Part shown: positions 60,659 to 64,000 of the stretch, in pieces
How the letters are laid out: every line of letters begins with the position of its first letter
Numbering within the stretch: position 1 is the first letter of the stretch
Assembly: GCA_963781025.1 (NCBI GenBank)
Contig: CAWADU010000003.1
Coordinates: 1,364,001-1,428,000, forward strand
Direction: 5' to 3'
Length of the DNA: 64,000 nucleotides
Source of the DNA: Tardibacter sp963781025
GTDB taxonomy: Bacteria; Pseudomonadota; Alphaproteobacteria; Sphingomonadales; Sphingomonadaceae
Program-made: the position numbers and the translations under genes
The notes under the pieces: model-generated
Seen by the model: the letters and a program-made list of their open reading frames with translations, nothing else
Told to the model about the DNA's origin: nothing
Database searches by the model: none

Positions 60659-61672
60659 ATGGTCGCTACCGTTCACCCGTTTCCAAATCGCCGCCAGCCG
60701 TCGCTCGATCCGCTGATGACAATGGTCGCGCATGGCCTCAATCAGGTGAACGCCGTCATCCTCGAACGGATGCAGAGCGAGATTTCGCTCATCCCCGAAC
60801 TGGCCGGTCACCTGATCGCAGGCGGCGGCAAGCGGATGCGGCCGATGCTGACGCTGGCGGCCGCCCGGCTGCTCGATTATGCGGGCACGCGGCACTACAA
60901 GCTCGCCGCCTGTGTCGAATTCATACACACCGCCACGCTGCTGCACGACGATGTCGTCGATGGATCGGGACTGCGTCGCGGACGCCGCACCGCCAATATC
61001 ATCTGGGGCAATCCGGCGAGCGTCCTGGTCGGCGATTTTCTTTTCGCCCGATCGTTCGAACTGATGGTGGAAGACGGTTCGCTGCGCGTGCTGCGCATTC
61101 TGTCGAGCGCGTCGGCGACAATTGCCGAGGGCGAGGTCAACCAGTTGACCGCACAGCGCCACATCGACGTGACTGAAGACCGCTATCTCGACATCATTTC
61201 AGCCAAGACAGCCGCGCTTTTCGCGGCCGCGACGCGTATCGCCGCCGTGGTTGCCGAACGCGACGATGCGACCGAGGCGGCGCTTGAAGCCTATGGCCGC
61301 TACCTTGGGATCGCCTTCCAGCTCGTCGATGACGCGATCGACTATGCGTCCGACGACGCGACCATGGGCAAGGATCAGGGCGATGACTTCCGCGACGGGA
61401 AAGTCACGCTGCCGGTCATCCTCGCCTATGCGCGCGGTACGGAAGCCGACCGAAAATTCTGGCGGGACGCCATGTCCGGCGCGCGGGCGACCGACGCCGA
61501 CCTTGCCCACGCCATCGGCCTGCTGAAAAGCTCCGGCGCGATCAGCGACACGCTGGAGCGCGCGCGCCATTACGGCCAGCGCGCCATCGATGCGCTTGGC
61601 GTCTTCCCGCAATCCGCCGCCCGTGCCGCGATGACCGAAACCGTCGAATTCGCGGTCGCCCGGGCGTATTGA
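60659..61672 (+). CDS. Long-chain polyprenyl diphosphate synthase
   Basis: A 337-residue all-trans prenyltransferase, making the side chain of ubiquinone. The first DD-x2-D is TATLLHDDVVDGSGLRRGRR and the second GIAFQLVDDAIDYASDD. AGGGKRMRPMLTLAAARLL supplies the isopentenyl-PP binding Lys and Arg, and KDQGDDFRDGKVTLPVILAY the C-terminal K-D-F element. The small residue five places before the first DDxxD (Ala in TATLL) suggests long products. In sphingomonads this gives decaprenyl (Q10), which is inference. Confidence 0.94.
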   Translation: MVATVHPFPNRRQPSLDPLMTMVAHGLNQVNAVILERMQSEISLIPELAGHLIAGGGKRMRPMLTLAAARLLDYAGTRHYKLAACVEFIHTATLLHDDVVDGSGLRRGRRTANIIWGNPASVLVGDFLFARSFELMVEDGSLRVLRILSSASATIAEGEVNQLTAQRHIDVTEDRYLDIISAKTAALFAAATRIAAVVAERDDATEAALEAYGRYLGIAFQLVDDAIDYASDDATMGKDQGDDFRDGKVTLPVILAYARGTEADRKFWRDAMSGARATDADLAHAIGLLKSSGAISDTLERARHYGQRAIDALGVFPQSAARAAMTETVEFAVARAY

Positions 61673-61680
61673 TGATCGGG

Positions 61681-61770
61681 CGTCACCCCGGCGAAGGCTG
61701 GGGTTCATGCAGCCCTTCCACTACCAAAGCCTCTTCCTGTTCAGTATGGGTGCCCGCCTGCGCCGGCATG
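61681..61770. repeat. Degenerate REP-like pair after prenyl synthase
   Basis: A good left arm at 61681-61708 (cgtcaccccggcgaaggctg then gggttcat) and a poor right arm near 61745-61770 (tatgggtgcccgcctgcgcc). It is the fourth member of the dispersed element family in the window. It fills most of the 113 bp between the synthase and hrpB. Confidence 0.5.
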
Positions 61771-61785
61771 GCTTATGGGAGTTGA

Positions 61786-64000
61786 ATGCCCCTCCCCGTC
61801 CACGCTGTCCTGCCCGATCTGCTTGCCGCCCTTGCCGCCGCGCCCAATGCCGTGCTTGTCGCTCCGCCGGGCGCTGGCAAGACGACGAGCGTCGCCCCGG
61901 CGCTGCTCGAACAACCGTGGTGCACCGGCCGGATCATCCTGCTCGCACCGCGCCGGCTCGCCGCCCGCGCCGCCGCCGAACGCATGGCCGAAATTGCAGG
62001 CGAGCCGGTCGGCCGCACCATCGGCTATCGCACGAGGCTCGACAGCAAGGTCTCGGCCGCAACGAGGATCGAGGTCGTCACCGAAGGTATTTTCACCAAC
62101 CGGATTCAAGCGGACCCCGAACTGCCTGGCGTTTCGGCGGTCCTGTTCGACGAAGCGCATGAGCGTAATCTGGAAGGCGATACGGCGCTTGCGCTTGCGC
62201 TCGACGCTCAGGGCGCGCTTCGGCCCGACCTGCGCCTGTTGGTCATGTCGGCAACGCTGGACGGCGCGGCCTATTCCCGGCTGATGACCGCCGCACCGGT
62301 CCTGGAAAGCGAGGGACGCGCCTTCCCGCTCGACCTTCGCTATCTGGGTCGCGGCAATGACGAGCGCATCGAGGATGCAATGGCCCGCGCCGTTCGGCAG
62401 GCGCTGCGCGAACATGACGGGGATGTCCTCGCCTTTCTTCCCGGCGTTGCCGAAATCGAACGGACGGCCGAGCGGCTTGGAGCTGTATCCGGCGTCGAAA
62501 TCCACCGCCTCCACGGGTCGCTGTCGTCGCAGGATCAACAGGCCGCGATCCGTCGGGGGGCTGGCCGCAAGGTCATCCTCGCAACGTCCATCGCGGAGAC
62601 CAGCCTCACCATCGACGGCGTGCGCGTGGTCGTCGATTCAGGCCTGGCCCGCCGTCCACGTTACGATCGCGGCAGCGGCCTCACCCGGCTCGTCACCGAA
62701 CGCGTCAGCCGCGCGTCGGCCAATCAGCGCGCGGGCCGTGCCGGGCGGCAGGCGCCGGGTGTCGCCTATCGCCTTTGGGACGAACCGCAGACCGCAAGCC
62801 TGCTCCCCTTCGACCCGCCAGAGATTCTCGAGGCGGACCTGACCGGCCTCGTCCTCGATCTCGCGCTTTGGGGTGTCGCAGACCCCGCCAGCCTCAACTG
62901 GCTCGATCCGCCGCCCGCCGCCGCGGTTGCGGAGGCCCGCCAGCGCCTTTCCCTTCTTGGTGCAATCGATGCCGATAGGCGCCCCACCGCGCATGGCCGC
63001 GTCATCGCCAGCCTGCCGCTGCCGCCGCGCCTCGCCCATATGCTGGTCGCCGCGCGTGACCATGGCGCTGTCGGCACCGCCGCCCGGATCGCGGTCTTGC
63101 TCGGCGAGCGAGGCCTTGGCGGCAAGGATGCCGACCTTTCCGGCCGCCTGCGCCGTTGGGGTCAGGCCCGCGAGCCCAGAGCCGTCGCAGCACTGAAGCT
63201 CGCAAGACGCTGGGCGCAACTGGTCGATGCCGATGCCCCGTGGCCGGGATCGGATGACGATGCCGGTCTCTGCGTCGCGCTTGCCTATCCCGATCGGGTG
63301 GCGAAGCGGCGCGGTGCGGATGGCGCGGATTGGCTGACCGTTGGCGGGCGGGGGCTGAAGCTCGATCCCGCCGATTCGCTCGCCCGGCATGAATGGCTGG
63401 CGGTGGCCGAGGCGCAGGGTTCGGCCGCCTCCGCCCGCATCCTGGCGGCGGCCCCGCTCGATGCCGCAAGCCTCGAACAACTCTTCGGCGATCGCATCGT
63501 CACAACACGAAGCGCGCATTATGATCCGGCCACCCGCGCGGTGACGCCGGAACGCCGCCGGTGTCTTGGCGCGATCACACTGTCGCGAGGGCCGGACAGC
63601 ACCGCCGACTCCGCCGCCATCCGCGCCGCGCTGGTGGAAGCGGTCCGGGAAAACGGCCTGCATATCCTGTCCTGGCCGGATGACACGCGCGCATTGCAGT
63701 CCCGCGCCAATTTCGCCCGGGCGCATGACGCCGGGGTTCCCGACATGTCCGATGAAGCGCTCAATACCGCGCTTGACGACTGGCTACCGCCGTTGCTCGA
63801 TGGCGTGCGGCGGCTGGATGCCGTGCCCGCCGGCCGCCTTGCCGAAGCGCTCCGCCATCTTTTGGGGTGGGAAGGGGCCAGAAGCGTCGACCGCCTCGCT
63901 CCGGCGCGGCTGGTCACGCCGGCGGGCTCCAGCCATGAAATCGACTATCAGGCCGATGGCGGGCCCACCGTGCACGTCCGCGTGCAGGCGCTGTTCGGGC
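61786..64000 (+). CDS. hrpB: ATP-dependent helicase HrpB, 3' end outside window
   Basis: First 738 codons of a DEAH-box helicase. The start is MPLPVHAVLPDLLAAL. Motif I: LVAPPGAGKTTSVAPALLEQ. Motif Ia: IILLAPRRLAARAAAERMAE. Motif II: VLFDEAHERNLEGDTALAL. Motif III: LLVMSATLDG. The second RecA domain has LHGSLSSQDQQAAIR, VILATSIAETSLTIDGVRVV and SANQRAGRAGRQAPGVAYRL. The HA2-type and HrpB C-terminal region follows (ILEADLTGLVLDLALWG; at the window end SHEIDYQADGGPTVHVRVQA). The E. coli protein is about 810 residues, so about 70-90 are missing. The reading frame is open to the end. Confidence 0.95.
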   Translation, partial: MPLPVHAVLPDLLAALAAAPNAVLVAPPGAGKTTSVAPALLEQPWCTGRIILLAPRRLAARAAAERMAEIAGEPVGRTIGYRTRLDSKVSAATRIEVVTEGIFTNRIQADPELPGVSAVLFDEAHERNLEGDTALALALDAQGALRPDLRLLVMSATLDGAAYSRLMTAAPVLESEGRAFPLDLRYLGRGNDERIEDAMARAVRQALREHDGDVLAFLPGVAEIERTAERLGAVSGVEIHRLHGSLSSQDQQAAIRRGAGRKVILATSIAETSLTIDGVRVVVDSGLARRPRYDRGSGLTRLVTERVSRASANQRAGRAGRQAPGVAYRLWDEPQTASLLPFDPPEILEADLTGLVLDLALWGVADPASLNWLDPPPAAAVAEARQRLSLLGAIDADRRPTAHGRVIASLPLPPRLAHMLVAARDHGAVGTAARIAVLLGERGLGGKDADLSGRLRRWGQAREPRAVAALKLARRWAQLVDADAPWPGSDDDAGLCVALAYPDRVAKRRGADGADWLTVGGRGLKLDPADSLARHEWLAVAEAQGSAASARILAAAPLDAASLEQLFGDRIVTTRSAHYDPATRAVTPERRRCLGAITLSRGPDSTADSAAIRAALVEAVRENGLHILSWPDDTRALQSRANFARAHDAGVPDMSDEALNTALDDWLPPLLDGVRRLDAVPAGRLAEALRHLLGWEGARSVDRLAPARLVTPAGSSHEIDYQADGGPTVHVRVQALFG

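Noticed and set aside
1..64000. CRISPR arrays, toxin-antitoxin pairs, restriction or other defence genes
   Set aside because: Searched by eye for regular spaced repeats and for typical motifs. None found.

Overview
The window is high-GC chromosomal DNA from an alphaproteobacterium, most likely a member of the Sphingomonadales. This rests on the family-level look of the housekeeping proteins (LepA, SucA, SecD/F, LigA, RecN), a PEP-CTERM-like tail of the PEAxxWA type, a HWE histidine kinase, a FecI/FecR/TonB-receptor unit with an STN domain, and dispersed short inverted repeats of a kind I associate with sphingomonad genomes. I could run no database search, so genus is not assigned.

Layout. 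1-1.4 kb: 3' part of lepA (two single-base frameshifts) and a tRNA-Ser(GGA). 1.4-2.7 kb: small accessory patch with a secreted hypothetical and two overlapping phage-type small ORFs. 2.7-6.7 kb (minus): ECF sigma factor, FecR anti-sigma sensor and TonB-dependent receptor. 6.8-11.0 kb (plus): surface-glycan cassette of a CDP-glycerol phosphotransferase-like gene (frameshifted), flippase, GT4 glycosyltransferase and PAP2 phosphatase. 11.2-19.6 kb: accessory metabolism with a frameshifted DUF899 gene, a sulfatase plus its own formylglycine-generating enzyme, aldehyde dehydrogenase, MarR regulator, a PafA-like phosphatase, and debris of a second TonB receptor and an acyl-CoA synthetase. 19.6-23.3 kb: HWE kinase, divergent stand-alone receiver, Fe superoxide dismutase and a small membrane protein. 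23.3-28.5 kb: otsB-GH15-otsA trehalose operon, with glucokinase divergent.

28.5-41.3 kb (minus): an almost uninterrupted TCA-cycle block, sdhCDAB - hotdog thioesterase - zapE - mdh - sucD - sucA - odhB - lpd, without sucC. 41.5-44.3 kb (plus): two soluble chemoreceptor-like proteins in tandem, whose signalling halves are almost identical in DNA while their sensor halves are unrelated at a glance. 44.4-46.3 kb: prmA and a PEP-CTERM-type exported protein. 46.3-54.4 kb (minus): yajC-secD-secF-Mth938-bamD-recN-ligA. 54.6-64 kb: DUF815 ATPase, hemerythrin, Uup-type ABC-F protein, PepSY-like protein with an OmpR/histidine-kinase pair, chorismate mutase, long-chain polyprenyl diphosphate synthase and hrpB (runs off the window).

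Five single-base indels break four otherwise well-conserved genes, so either the assembly carries indel errors or these loci are decaying. I see no CRISPR array, rRNA, intact transposase or clear defence system. The most unusual items are the homogenised tandem receptors, the CDP-glycerol-like surface cassette and the overlapping ORFs that start right at the TonB receptor stop codon.
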